This document shows positions 1-8,921 of a DNA stretch of 64,000 nt, in pieces. Source of the stretch: JBNLAN01 sp050302175 (GTDB lineage: Bacteria; Pseudomonadota; Zetaproteobacteria; Mariprofundales; Mariprofundaceae); NCBI GenBank assembly GCA_050302175.1, contig JBNLAN010000011.1:22589-86588 (forward strand), read 5' to 3'. The position numbers and the translations under genes are program-made. The first letter of the stretch is position 1, and every line of letters begins with the position of its first letter. The notes below the pieces were generated by a model. That model did not search any database and was not told the DNA's origin. It saw nothing but the letters and a program-made list of their open reading frames with translations.

Positions 1-1
1 T

Positions 2-2365
2 GCGCTCGCCAGCGAAAAGTTCCCGGAACACCTGACCATTCTTCCACTCTCCAATCGTCCGCTTTTTCCGGGCCTGGTCGTGCCGCTGGTCTACGAAGGG
101 GAGGAGGTCGTCAAAGCCATCCGCCATATCGCAGAAGCGAAAGAGAATCATGTTGGGCTGGTATTAACCAAAGACGAAGCCGCGCCATTCTCTGAAGACA
201 ATATGTATCGTATCGGCGTCGTCGCCAGAGTGGTCAAGGCGATCGAAATCGAAAACCATGGACTGCACCTGGTCGTCGAATGCATTGAGCGTTTTAAAAT
301 TCAGCACTTTATCAAAAGTGCCGATTTGCCTGTAGCAAAAGCCGAGTATTACCGCGCCACTTCATACGAAGACAATATTGAGCTGCGCGCCTATACCGTT
401 GCCATCATTAATACCATCAAGGAGTTGCTGAAGCACAACCCGTTGTACGAAGAGGAATTGCGGCTGTTCGCCTCACGCTTCGATGTGAACGAACCAAATC
501 GGCTGGCGGACTTCGCTGCCAGCCTCACCACAGCCGACCGCACTGAGCTGCAGGAGGTACTGGAGACCTACCCCATCTTCAAACGCATGAAAAAAGTGAT
601 CACTCTGCTTAACCGTGAGCTTTCCGTAAGCAAGGTGCAAAACAAAATTCGCGAAAATATCGAAGAGCGAGTCTCTGATCAGCAGCGCAAATATTTCCTG
701 AATGAACAACTGCACGAAATCCAGCGCGAACTCGGGCTCGATCAGGATCCGCGTGAGGCTGAGCTAAGCCGCTATCTCGAGCTCGCCAAAGATCTCACCT
801 TCTCGCAAGAGGCGCAGGAGGCCTTTGAGGAGGAGATGGATAAGTTGCAGAAACTTGATCCCTCTTCGCCGGAATATGCCGTGAGCCGTAACTATCTCGA
901 CTGGCTGGTCAATCTGCCGTGGGGTAAATTTGCCAAAGACCGTTTTAATCTCAAGGCCGCTTCTCAAGCACTAAATAAACACCACTCCGGACTTGATGAT
1001 GTAAAGGATCGTATTCTCGAATTCATTGCTGTTGGTGCGCGCAAGCAGGAGGTGGGCGGCTCCATTATTCTGTTCGTCGGCCCGCCGGGTGTCGGCAAAA
1101 CCAGTCTGGGACGCGCCATTGCCAATGCAGTTAACCGCCCCTTCTACCGCTTCTCGGTCGGCGGCATGCGGGATGAGGCCGAAATCAAAGGGCACCGCCG
1201 CACCTACATCGGCGCCATGCCCGGCAAGATCATTCAGGCGCTGAAACAGGTGAAGGCTGCCAATCCCGTGATCATGATCGATGAGGTGGACAAAATCGGT
1301 ACCGACTTCCGCGGTGACCCCTCTTCTGCGCTGCTTGAAGTACTCGACCCCGAACAAAACTCTGATTTCATGGACCACTATCTGGATGTGCGTTTCGACC
1401 TCTCCCGCGTATTGTTCCTGCTCACCGCCAACCAGCTCGACACGGTGCCACCACCCTTGCTCGATCGCGCCGAAATCATTCGCCTGCCCGGCTACATCGC
1501 CAGTGAAAAAATCGACATCGCCAGCAAGCATCTGCTGCCAAGGCAGCTGGAGGCGCACGGGCTCACGCGCAATGATGTAAGCATTCGCAAGAGCGCCATC
1601 GTTAAGCTTGTGCAGGATTATGCGCGTGAACCGGGTGTGCGCGGTATCGAGCAGCTACTGAAAAAGATTTTGCGCAAATCAGCACATAAACTGATGAGCA
1701 GTAACAAAGATGAAAGTATCTCGATTGGTGCGCGCGACCTGATTGACTACGTCGGCAAGCCACGTTTTGCCAAGGAGCCGCTGCGGCTTGATGTCGGTCT
1801 GGCGACCGGACTTGCCTGGACAGCCATGGGCGGAGCCACACTGACACTGGAAGCGGCGATAGCTCACCACGATGCCAGAGGGCTGAAACTGACCGGGCAG
1901 CTCGGCAAGGTAATGCAGGAGTCAGCCGAAATCGCCTACTCCTATATTACCGCGCATCTGGGACGATTTTCCAACAAAACCAATTTCTTCGATAAAGCCT
2001 TTGTTCACCTGCATGTGCCGGAGGGAGCCGTACCAAAAGACGGGCCATCGGCGGGCGTCACCATGGCAACCGCACTGTTATCGCTTGCGCTTGGCAAAGC
2101 GCCTGCCGCTATCGCCATGACCGGCGAGCTGACACTGACCGGAGAGGTACTAGCCATCGGCGGTGTACGCGAAAAGTTGCTGGCTGCCAAACGCCTCGGC
2201 GTACATGAAGTGATTCTGCCGAAAGCCAATGAGGTCGATATCGAGGAACTGCCAAAATCTGTGCCGGACGGACTCTCCATCCACTACGCCAAACACTTTG
2301 AGGAGGTCGCAAAACTGATGTTCGGCCTGCGTCTGCGGCCACAGAACAAAAACGCAGGCAAATAG
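2..2365 (+). CDS. lon: ATP-dependent protease Lon, 5'-truncated by window edge
   Basis: Lon is the cytoplasmic ATP-dependent serine protease that degrades misfolded and regulatory proteins. The reading frame is open back to base 2 and already codes for the conserved LPLSNRPLFPG segment of the Lon N-terminal domain, so the real start lies outside the window and the GTG at 80 is internal. Seen in order: LON substrate-binding domain, coiled-coil region, AAA+ module with Walker A GPPGVGKTS (about residue 360 of the visible part) and Walker B VIMIDEVDK, then the protease domain with catalytic Ser in PKDGPSAG (about 683) and catalytic Lys in REKLLAAKR (about 725). About 788 residues are visible, close to full length for the family (about 780-820). 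It converges on the kinase gene downstream with a gap of 14 bp. Confidence 0.97.
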   Translation, partial: ALASEKFPEHLTILPLSNRPLFPGLVVPLVYEGEEVVKAIRHIAEAKENHVGLVLTKDEAAPFSEDNMYRIGVVARVVKAIEIENHGLHLVVECIERFKIQHFIKSADLPVAKAEYYRATSYEDNIELRAYTVAIINTIKELLKHNPLYEEELRLFASRFDVNEPNRLADFAASLTTADRTELQEVLETYPIFKRMKKVITLLNRELSVSKVQNKIRENIEERVSDQQRKYFLNEQLHEIQRELGLDQDPREAELSRYLELAKDLTFSQEAQEAFEEEMDKLQKLDPSSPEYAVSRNYLDWLVNLPWGKFAKDRFNLKAASQALNKHHSGLDDVKDRILEFIAVGARKQEVGGSIILFVGPPGVGKTSLGRAIANAVNRPFYRFSVGGMRDEAEIKGHRRTYIGAMPGKIIQALKQVKAANPVIMIDEVDKIGTDFRGDPSSALLEVLDPEQNSDFMDHYLDVRFDLSRVLFLLTANQLDTVPPPLLDRAEIIRLPGYIASEKIDIASKHLLPRQLEAHGLTRNDVSIRKSAIVKLVQDYAREPGVRGIEQLLKKILRKSAHKLMSSNKDESISIGARDLIDYVGKPRFAKEPLRLDVGLATGLAWTAMGGATLTLEAAIAHHDARGLKLTGQLGKVMQESAEIAYSYITAHLGRFSNKTNFFDKAFVHLHVPEGAVPKDGPSAGVTMATALLSLALGKAPAAIAMTGELTLTGEVLAIGGVREKLLAAKRLGVHEVILPKANEVDIEELPKSVPDGLSIHYAKHFEEVAKLMFGLRLRPQNKNAGK

Positions 2366-2379
2366 AACTGCGGGAATGG

Positions 2380-4911
2380 TTAGCCTTTCCCCTTCATGGT
2401 TTTAAGGCTGCGCGCGATATCCTGTTTCATCTCTTTCCCGGTCTGGTAGCGCCGCTCGGGTTTTTTCTGTAGCGCCTTGTCGATAATCTTCTTCACGCTC
2501 TCAGGAACATCTTTGCGAAGCTGCGTAATATCGGGATGCTTCTCATTCACAATCTTATAAGAGAGCGCCGCCAGGGAATCCCCGGCAAAAGGCTTCTGGC
2601 CTGTCAGCAGCACAAACATGGTCGCGCCCAGCGAAAAGATGTCGGAGCGCCCATCCACATGTGCGCCGTTCATCTGCTCAGGAGACATATAACTCGGTGT
2701 ACCGAGCAGCATGCCGGTCTTGGTCCGTCCGGACGAAACAATACGCGCAATGCCGAAATCAGTTATTTTTAACGTCCCATCTTGCTTATTAAACATAATA
2801 TTGGCGGGCTTGATATCGCGGTGTACTACATCCTGCTTCGAGGCATAGTCGATTGCATCCGCCATCTTGGCCGCAAGATCCAGCACAACAGGAATAGGCA
2901 ACAGGGTGTTCTTGCGGGTATATTTATCGAGCGATTCGCCCTCGATGTATTCCATCGCGATATAGGAGAGGTCGTGATCCTCTGCTGCATCATAAATGGT
3001 TACGATATTCGGATGGTTAAGGCGGCCGGCAGCGCTCGCCTCGTGGAAGAAGCGGTTACGCACCTCTTCGGCCTCTTCGCTCTCAAATTCGTTGGAGATC
3101 GCCAGCGTTTTAATTGCCACCACACGATTGATTTTCGGGTCACGCCCGAGATAGACCGCACCCATGGCACCCTTGCCGATCTCTTTTTCAATTTCGTAGC
3201 GGCCCAGCATCGGCATCTCGCCCTTGCCGGTAAGAATGAGCGGTCCGGTAGAGGTGAACTGGCTGGTACCGAGCATCATGGACTGCTGCATCTGCTCCGC
3301 CTGCTCCATGCGCTTTTTAACATCGCGGAATCCCGGTTTCTGCTGAATAATATGCTTATAGGCCGAGGCGGCATTATTGAATTTACGCTTGCGCTCAAAA
3401 TCGAGCGCCAGATTGTAAATAAGCTCGAGGTTATCCTTACTTGGCGGCAGGCGCAGGAATCGCTCCATTGCCCTTTCCAGTTTGCCTTGCTCCTGAAGTG
3501 CGAGCCCAAGCTGGCGGTTGGCATAATGCACATCCGTCGAATGCTTGGCATGCTGGAGCGAGTAGAGTCGCACCGCCTCCACCACAATATGCCCAATAAC
3601 CAACAGCAAAATCGGCACGCCGGCGTGCAGCCATGACTGCTGCGAAAGCAGCAGAAACTCCTCAGCACCCAGCAATGCCAAAAGCAGAGAGAGGCTGATG
3701 AAAAGCCCAAGGATGCGACCAAAGTAAGGAAGCAGTAGCAAATAGCCCACCAGCAGGGCAAAGATAGCGAACTCGATACCGATAAATGCTGCCGGACGCT
3801 TATAGACATCCTCATTCAGAATACTGGTTACCGCATGTGCCAAAAACTCGGCCGCTCCACTCATCTCTCCGGCCGGTGTGCTAAAGGTGCGTGAACGATA
3901 AAACTCAGCAGCATCAACCAACACAATCTTGTTGCGCAATTGCCCTGCATCGAAATTCCGAGTCATCACCTGTGAATAGGTGAAAAGCGGGAACACCGGC
4001 TCGTCACCCTCTCCGGAGAAAAAGCTTGGATACATTCGATTATCGTAATCCACTGCAATGGTACGATTGCCAATGGTCACCGAATGACCCGGCACAATTT
4101 CAATATCTCGCACTCTCTTGTCGAGCGAATGGGCTGCCAGCACCAGCGGCAGGCTTGCGAGCAACTCGCCGTTATAGCGGGTGGCAACCGGCACCGTCCT
4201 CACTTCATTATCTACATCCACCACCAGCGAGAAATAGCCCAATCCACGTGCCGCTGAAATAAAGTCCTCCAGCGGCCAGCTGTTATCATAAACAAAGGAT
4301 TTCTCCTCCCGAGCGGCCTCAAACCATGACCAGGCAGGAGCTTCCGCACTGCCTTCAAATGAGGTTAACATGTAGTAGCGCAGAAATTCCGGCAACTCCG
4401 GTGTCTCCTCCTCCGAAAGGTGAAAGGGGAAAAATACATTATGTGCAGAAGCGACCTGATCGGTGAGCCGCGCATCGGCATCCATGGCCTTTCCTGCCGC
4501 GGCAATCAGACCACCAAGCTCATACTTCTCCTGCTTCGAAAGCTTCGCACTCGAAGCAAACTTGCGCATTTTCTCAAGCGTTTCGGTCGCAGGCTGATAG
4601 CTCGGTTCAGAAAGTGGCAACAGCACGCCGATACTCTTGGCGCGCGACTGGCGCAACTCCTGAATCAGGCGCGTCAATGCCTCCTTGGCATCAATGCGCG
4701 GCTTGGTCTGCGCAAGGTCCTTCTTGCCGATACTGACAATGGCAATCTTGTCGGCGCTGCCGGGACTCTTATGCACCAGTCCGATACTGGCATCATAAAT
4801 ACCACCCTCGAACTGCGGCAATGGCGGCAAATGCGCAAGCCTTGCCACCAATAACACAGCAGCAGCAACGCCAACCCAGAACCAGTGTTTTTCAAAAATG
4901 TCTGTCTGCAT
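2380..4911 (-). CDS. CHASE2-domain transmembrane serine/threonine protein kinase
   Basis: A membrane receptor kinase of about 843 residues. An N-terminal membrane segment (about 10-27) is followed by a periplasmic CHASE2 sensor region, three closely spaced membrane helices (about 375-445), a short helical repeat stretch resembling TPR units (about 460-530), and a C-terminal Hanks-type kinase domain from about 567. Kinase motifs are complete: glycine loop GKGAMGAVY, AIK lysine, HRDIKPANI catalytic loop (about 695), DFG (about 718) and GTPSYMSPEQ. CHASE2 is a family of extracellular sensory domains with unknown ligands. I chose the ATG at 4911 rather than the one at 4926 because AGGGG lies 5 bases before it. 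The N-terminal residues of the longer form add nothing recognisable. The phosphorylation target is unknown. Confidence 0.9.
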   Translation of the reverse strand: MQTDIFEKHWFWVGVAAAVLLVARLAHLPPLPQFEGGIYDASIGLVHKSPGSADKIAIVSIGKKDLAQTKPRIDAKEALTRLIQELRQSRAKSIGVLLPLSEPSYQPATETLEKMRKFASSAKLSKQEKYELGGLIAAAGKAMDADARLTDQVASAHNVFFPFHLSEEETPELPEFLRYYMLTSFEGSAEAPAWSWFEAAREEKSFVYDNSWPLEDFISAARGLGYFSLVVDVDNEVRTVPVATRYNGELLASLPLVLAAHSLDKRVRDIEIVPGHSVTIGNRTIAVDYDNRMYPSFFSGEGDEPVFPLFTYSQVMTRNFDAGQLRNKIVLVDAAEFYRSRTFSTPAGEMSGAAEFLAHAVTSILNEDVYKRPAAFIGIEFAIFALLVGYLLLLPYFGRILGLFISLSLLLALLGAEEFLLLSQQSWLHAGVPILLLVIGHIVVEAVRLYSLQHAKHSTDVHYANRQLGLALQEQGKLERAMERFLRLPPSKDNLELIYNLALDFERKRKFNNAASAYKHIIQQKPGFRDVKKRMEQAEQMQQSMMLGTSQFTSTGPLILTGKGEMPMLGRYEIEKEIGKGAMGAVYLGRDPKINRVVAIKTLAISNEFESEEAEEVRNRFFHEASAAGRLNHPNIVTIYDAAEDHDLSYIAMEYIEGESLDKYTRKNTLLPIPVVLDLAAKMADAIDYASKQDVVHRDIKPANIMFNKQDGTLKITDFGIARIVSSGRTKTGMLLGTPSYMSPEQMNGAHVDGRSDIFSLGATMFVLLTGQKPFAGDSLAALSYKIVNEKHPDITQLRKDVPESVKKIIDKALQKKPERRYQTGKEMKQDIARSLKTMKGKG

Positions 4912-5154
4912 GATTCCCCTGAACATGGCGTCATCTTGCGGCGCGCAACAACCCTGTATGCAATGCGCATCACATGTTGGCGACTCTACACAAACTTATC
5001 TTTGATAGGGAGTCTCTTTTGCCGGTTGGACGAAACCTTTTTTGTTTGCAAGGATAACTCCCTTCCAGAGGTTCTTTCAGGAGGAATGGCGCTTGCCCCA
5101 TCCACACATGAAAGTCGTTCAGGGCGACATCACCCGGCATATAGTGGAGCCCGC

Positions 5155-6207
5155 ATGACCGATATTGCTTACCACGTCGTCAGTATCGGCAAGCCGATGG
5201 CCGGGCGCGAAGCGGTGTCTATCCGTGAACAGCTCCTGCAGCAATTTCCACGTGATAACGCATGGGTCAATCCGGCACTGGCAGGCCGACACGTTATCAT
5301 CGGCACTTTCCCCAAGCTCGAGAATGCGCTGGAGCTTGTGGTTGCACTAAAGCAGAGCGGTCTGGCTGCCAAAGTATTACACAAGCGAAAAGAGGAGGAG
5401 ATGCGCAAACACGGACATGCATTGTGTTCGTTCGTGCCCGTATATCTCCCGCTAAGCTTCCCTCCCTCCATGCCCAAGCTCTCGCGAAAAAATCCGGACG
5501 CTTCAGCGCTCAAACAGAAACTCAACGCACAACTCATGGCGCTGAAAGAGTCGCGCAGTCAAGCCATGCATGCTGCACACGATTATCGCCACGCTGAAAT
5601 CGATCAGATCAAGATCAACTGCGCCGAGGCGATGGCAAACATCTACGCCACCCTGAAACCAAGGGCCTCCGCCCCACCCCAGCTTCAGCCACTATCCGAA
5701 AAGATACGGCAACAGCATCAATCCTCCAAAGAGACCCTGCTCGCCTATGCCGGGCAACTCTCCGATCTTGCTGGAACCGCCTGCCTGTATCTGCAGCGGG
5801 GCGGCAATAAGGCCGCGATCGGGCAAGCCGATAAACTGCTCCGGGCCTTGCATGCGCTGGAGCAGACTTTCGACGATTTCCAGGTCATGGAGCGCAACAG
5901 GCAGGTCGTCTCATATCTCTACTCCAACCTCAAAACGCCTGAGGCGCGAGAAAAAGCAGAGGTGTATATCAGCGGCTGTTTCCAACGTAATGGACAATGC
6001 CTGCGCCGCATCTTTCACGGGCTGGAGCAGTATACCGATCCGCTTTCCGGCAAGAGCAATATCGGCGCCCTGCTGCTCGGTAACAGCGACCCCTACTTCG
6101 ATGAGGATGCCGAAATTTGGGAATATTCGCTGGAGTCACTGCAAAAACTGTTCGACTATCAGGCAAGACTACTGAAACAGACATTTGCAGCTCTTGGCTT
6201 TCGATAG
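5155..6207 (+). CDS. hypothetical protein, helical, function unknown
   Basis: A protein of 350 residues I do not recognise. The open frame extends upstream to 4885, but the ATG at 5155 has GGAG five bases before it and the upstream codons look non-coding, so I start here. The first part (about 1-85) alternates hydrophobic and charged residues like a small alpha/beta domain (VVSIGKP, HVIIGTF, ALELVVALKQSGL). The rest is strongly helical and charged, with many Gln, Lys and Glu residues and likely coiled coils (about 120-230). No signal peptide or membrane segment is seen, so it is probably cytoplasmic. It is divergent from the CHASE2 kinase across about 240 bp and could share its promoter region. 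Confidence 0.6.
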   Translation: MTDIAYHVVSIGKPMAGREAVSIREQLLQQFPRDNAWVNPALAGRHVIIGTFPKLENALELVVALKQSGLAAKVLHKRKEEEMRKHGHALCSFVPVYLPLSFPPSMPKLSRKNPDASALKQKLNAQLMALKESRSQAMHAAHDYRHAEIDQIKINCAEAMANIYATLKPRASAPPQLQPLSEKIRQQHQSSKETLLAYAGQLSDLAGTACLYLQRGGNKAAIGQADKLLRALHALEQTFDDFQVMERNRQVVSYLYSNLKTPEAREKAEVYISGCFQRNGQCLRRIFHGLEQYTDPLSGKSNIGALLLGNSDPYFDEDAEIWEYSLESLQKLFDYQARLLKQTFAALGFR

Positions 6208-6299
6208 ATACTTTCGATAAATTTAACTACTTCGACACGTATCGACTCAGTGCCGAAACAGCAGGGTGTGAGTGTCTTCTTTTGGCTAAAAGCGGGGGA

Positions 6300-6788
6300 T
6301 TAACTGTCTTTATCATCCATGCCGCATTTTGTCTTATTTGAGTCCAGGTGAGAAAGCCACGAATAATGTGATTGGATATATTCGCATAGATTTTCAACCG
6401 ACGATCGTCTTATTAATGCGTAAGTTCCGTTTTCCATAGCTTCATAAGAAGTTCCATCATAATCCTTTATCTTATTCAGTTTTATCTCTACGCGAGAACC
6501 GTGATCAATAATATAGCCGCCAGTAATATCTTCTGAGCGGATTATATTTCTGTCTCCCATGTTATAAGCCCTAAAGTTATAAATGTTCTTATAGTCTGTT
6601 GATTGGCTCTTAGATTTTTCAACGATAAAGTTATCAGGAAGGTGTGCTTTAACCGCTATGAATGGATTGTTGTTATAAAACTCTCCAACCAATAAATAGC
6701 GATTATCATCTTCTACCAATGAATACCGGAACCCTGTACAACCGCCTAAGAAACATAGAAATATTAATAAAATTGAATGTAATTTCAT
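6300..6788 (-). CDS. small lipoprotein, function unknown
   Basis: 162 residues beginning with a lipoprotein signal peptide whose lipobox LGGC places the modified Cys at residue 17. The mature part (GFRYSLVEDDNRYLLVGEFY...) matches nothing I recognise. Base composition is clearly richer in A and T than the flanking genes and Asn, Ile, Lys, Tyr and Ser are frequent, which suggests recent acquisition. It sits between an unknown gene and tlyA on the same strand as tlyA, separated from it by 15 bp, so it might be co-transcribed as the last gene of that operon. No repeat or recombination site was seen around it. Confidence 0.6.
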   Translation of the reverse strand: MKLHSILLIFLCFLGGCTGFRYSLVEDDNRYLLVGEFYNNNPFIAVKAHLPDNFIVEKSKSQSTDYKNIYNFRAYNMGDRNIIRSEDITGGYIIDHGSRVEIKLNKIKDYDGTSYEAMENGTYALIRRSSVENLCEYIQSHYSWLSHLDSNKTKCGMDDKDS

Positions 6789-6803
6789 AACACAAATATA
6801 CGC

Positions 6804-7553
6804 CTAGTGTTTCCGAAGACCGAGCAGGTATTCGACATTTCCCTTGGGGCCGTGAATCGGTGAATCGGTGACGCCAATGATTTCGCAGCCGGGAAGTTCG
6901 GTCACAAAATCGGTGATCTTGCCGATGGCGGATTGACGGACCGCTTCGTCCTTCACGACACCCTTCACGAGAAACTTCGGACCTACCTCGAACTGCGGCT
7001 TGATCAGCGCCACGCACCAGCCACCCTTTTTCAGAAAGGGCCAGGCATGCGGAAGAATCTTGGTTAGCGAGATAAAGGATGTGTCGATGACGATGGCATC
7101 AATGGGTTCAGGAATCAGCTCAGGGGTAAGCAGGCGCGCATGCGTCTTCTCAAGATTCACCACGCGCGGATCGTTTTGCAGCTTGTAGTGCAGTTGGCCG
7201 TGGCCGACATCCACGGCATAGACTTTTTCGGCACCGTTTTGCAGCAGCACATCCGTAAACCCGCCGGTGGAAGCGCCAACATCGAGGCAGATGGCGTCCT
7301 TTGCCTCGAAAGGGAAAAACTCAAGCGCCCCTTCGAGTTTGAGCCCGCCGCGGGAAACGTATTTCAAGGTCTCACGTACCTCGATTTTGACATCCGAGCG
7401 ATATTGCGTGCCGGGTTTGTCCGCCTTCTGCCCGTTTACATAAACCAGCCCCGCCATGATCAGGCGCTGCGCCTGGCTGCCGGATTCGGCCAGTTCATGT
7501 TCGGTCAGCAGATGGTCAAGGCGGACTTTTTTAGCTTTTGTTGAGGCGATCAA
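6804..7553 (-). CDS. tlyA: TlyA family rRNA (cytidine-2'-O)-methyltransferase
   Basis: 249 residues. An N-terminal S4 RNA-binding domain (VRLDHLLTEHELAESGSQAQ, MAGLVYVNGQKADKPG) is followed by an FtsJ-like Rossmann methyltransferase domain with the SAM-binding motif CLDVGASTGGFTDVLL. The family methylates 16S and/or 23S rRNA cytidines; many members are annotated as hemolysin A. The start is a TTG at 7553 that lies inside the end of the upstream M48 protease gene (23-bp overlap) and has only a weak ribosome-binding site, implying translational coupling. A tlyA gene downstream of dxs is a common arrangement and supports the assignment. Confidence 0.9.
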   Translation of the reverse strand: MIASTKAKKVRLDHLLTEHELAESGSQAQRLIMAGLVYVNGQKADKPGTQYRSDVKIEVRETLKYVSRGGLKLEGALEFFPFEAKDAICLDVGASTGGFTDVLLQNGAEKVYAVDVGHGQLHYKLQNDPRVVNLEKTHARLLTPELIPEPIDAIVIDTSFISLTKILPHAWPFLKKGGWCVALIKPQFEVGPKFLVKGVVKDEAVRQSAIGKITDFVTELPGCEIIGVTDSPIHGPKGNVEYLLGLRKH

Positions 7554-8382
7554 ATCGGGATTTCAGGCGATTGTTGGTGGGGCGCTGCAGGCCAAGAGTC
7601 GGGCTGGCTGTGCGCAGCGCCTGAATGCGGGAATCCGCAGTCGGGTGAGTGCGGGTCAGTACGGAAGCGTGTCCGGTGCGGCTGCGCTCCTTGAGCAGCG
7701 ACAACACATCGAGCATAGCCGGGTAATCGTAGCCAACACGATCGAGATAGACTGTGGCTTTGGCATCGGAAGCATATTCATCTTCGCGTTTCAGACCGTT
7801 GAACAAAGAGTCGGTTGCAAATTTGGTCATCTGGTCGAATAGCGGGCCCTGCGTCTTGAATGCTTCGCGAGCAGCATCCACGCCCACCTGAGCTAGCCGT
7901 GATTTCTGCAGCTCTTTGATAATATGGCGTTCGGTGACATGGCTGACTTCATGCGCCAGCACTGCGGCAAGTTCCGATTCGTCACTTACCATGTTCATGG
8001 CACCGCGGGTGATAAAGATATAACCACCCGGACAGGCATAGGCGTTGACATCATCGGTGGCAAGAATGGCGAAACGGTAGCCAAGGTTCGGGCGGTCAGA
8101 ATGACGAACCACTGCGTTGCCCACCAGATTCAGGTAATAGGTACGGGTTGCATTCTTTTCAATACCGAAACGTGCGATGACCTGCCCGGCCACAGCACGA
8201 CCAAGGGTGCGCTCCTCCTCATCGGAGATTGGCAGCATGGCAACCGCAGCACGGTTGGCATAACCGAGGCCTTTGGCAATATCCGGATCAAGCCCCATAT
8301 TTTCGCCTATCCGGCCCATATCAACACCTTTACAACCAAATAGTATGGCCGCAAGACTAAGTAGAATAAGCACCTTTTTCAT
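7531..8382 (-). CDS. M48 family zinc metalloprotease, lipoprotein
   Basis: 283 residues with a lipoprotein signal peptide (MKKVLILLSLAAILFGC, lipobox LFGC). The periplasmic domain carries the zinc motif HEVSH (HExxH, about residue 143) and the third ligand Glu in the EDEYASD segment downstream, as in Peptidase_M48 proteins such as LoiP/YggG. These peptidases take part in envelope protein quality control. The gene overlaps the SH3 gene upstream by 4 bp (ATGA) and tlyA downstream by 23 bp, so it is in the middle of the xseB-to-tlyA operon. Substrate unknown. Confidence 0.9.
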   Translation of the reverse strand: MKKVLILLSLAAILFGCKGVDMGRIGENMGLDPDIAKGLGYANRAAVAMLPISDEEERTLGRAVAGQVIARFGIEKNATRTYYLNLVGNAVVRHSDRPNLGYRFAILATDDVNAYACPGGYIFITRGAMNMVSDESELAAVLAHEVSHVTERHIIKELQKSRLAQVGVDAAREAFKTQGPLFDQMTKFATDSLFNGLKREDEYASDAKATVYLDRVGYDYPAMLDVLSLLKERSRTGHASVLTRTHPTADSRIQALRTASPTLGLQRPTNNRLKSRFDRLNKS

Positions 8383-8900
8383 GGCTTGAGCTTTCCTTCA
8401 CGCATGAAGCGATCCACTTCGGCATCCGTCAGGGCAAGACCATCCATCCATTTCACTGCCGCCATATTGGTTGCTGCTGTGGTTCCGGAGGTTGAGCCAC
8501 CCTGATCCAGGCCACGCACCCCCAATACCGCAGTGGATTGTTGTGAGGTGTCTTCGCCAAACCAGCGGGAGAATGCCGCAAAAAAGGAGCTCTGCGTTTG
8601 CTCACTGCGGCTCTGCTGAAGCTGTTTACGCACCGCACCTTCCGGGATCCAGCCTGTCTTTTCAGCGGCTTTTACTTTTACCCATGTATGCTGCCGCTCG
8701 AGGATTTCCAGACGAGTGTTGCGCGCAAGATGTGCGATCTTTGTGCCAACAATGGGGGCACTTAGCAGATTCACTCCCTTGGTAGGGCCAACATAATAGA
8801 TATCTTCCGCGCTGGCGCTCATTGCACCAAGAAAGATCAAGGCGAAAACGGCAGTGATAACCGAAGCGAGACGAAACATGTGAAGCAAATTATCCCTCAT
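8379..8900 (-). CDS. secreted SH3-domain protein
   Basis: About 173 residues. A signal peptide (cleavage after SASA) is followed by a bacterial SH3 domain at about residues 35-90 (NLLSAPIVGTKIAHLARN ... WVKVKAAEKTGWIPEGAV). The C-terminal part is Ser/Gln/Thr rich and probably flexible. Such SH3 modules often bind cell-wall peptides. I start at the ATG at 8900, which has AGGGG six bases upstream; an in-frame TTG at 8915 would add five residues. It lies 22 bp after dxs and overlaps the M48 protease gene by 4 bp, suggesting a joint envelope role with the protease. That link is inference. Confidence 0.8.
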   Translation of the reverse strand: MRDNLLHMFRLASVITAVFALIFLGAMSASAEDIYYVGPTKGVNLLSAPIVGTKIAHLARNTRLEILERQHTWVKVKAAEKTGWIPEGAVRKQLQQSRSEQTQSSFFAAFSRWFGEDTSQQSTAVLGVRGLDQGGSTSGTTAATNMAAVKWMDGLALTDAEVDRFMREGKLKP

Positions 8901-8921
8901 CTGCACCCCTGTCAAAGTCGA

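Noticed and set aside
4885..5154. N-terminal extension of the unknown protein at 5155
   Set aside because: It overlaps the start of the divergent kinase gene and a better ribosome-binding site lies before 5155; AGGAGG before the ATG at 5086 is too close to act.
6208..6299. TTTCGATA repeated 13 bp apart at the end of the unknown protein gene
   Set aside because: Only 8 bases and not linked to any boundary of the lipoprotein gene; likely chance.
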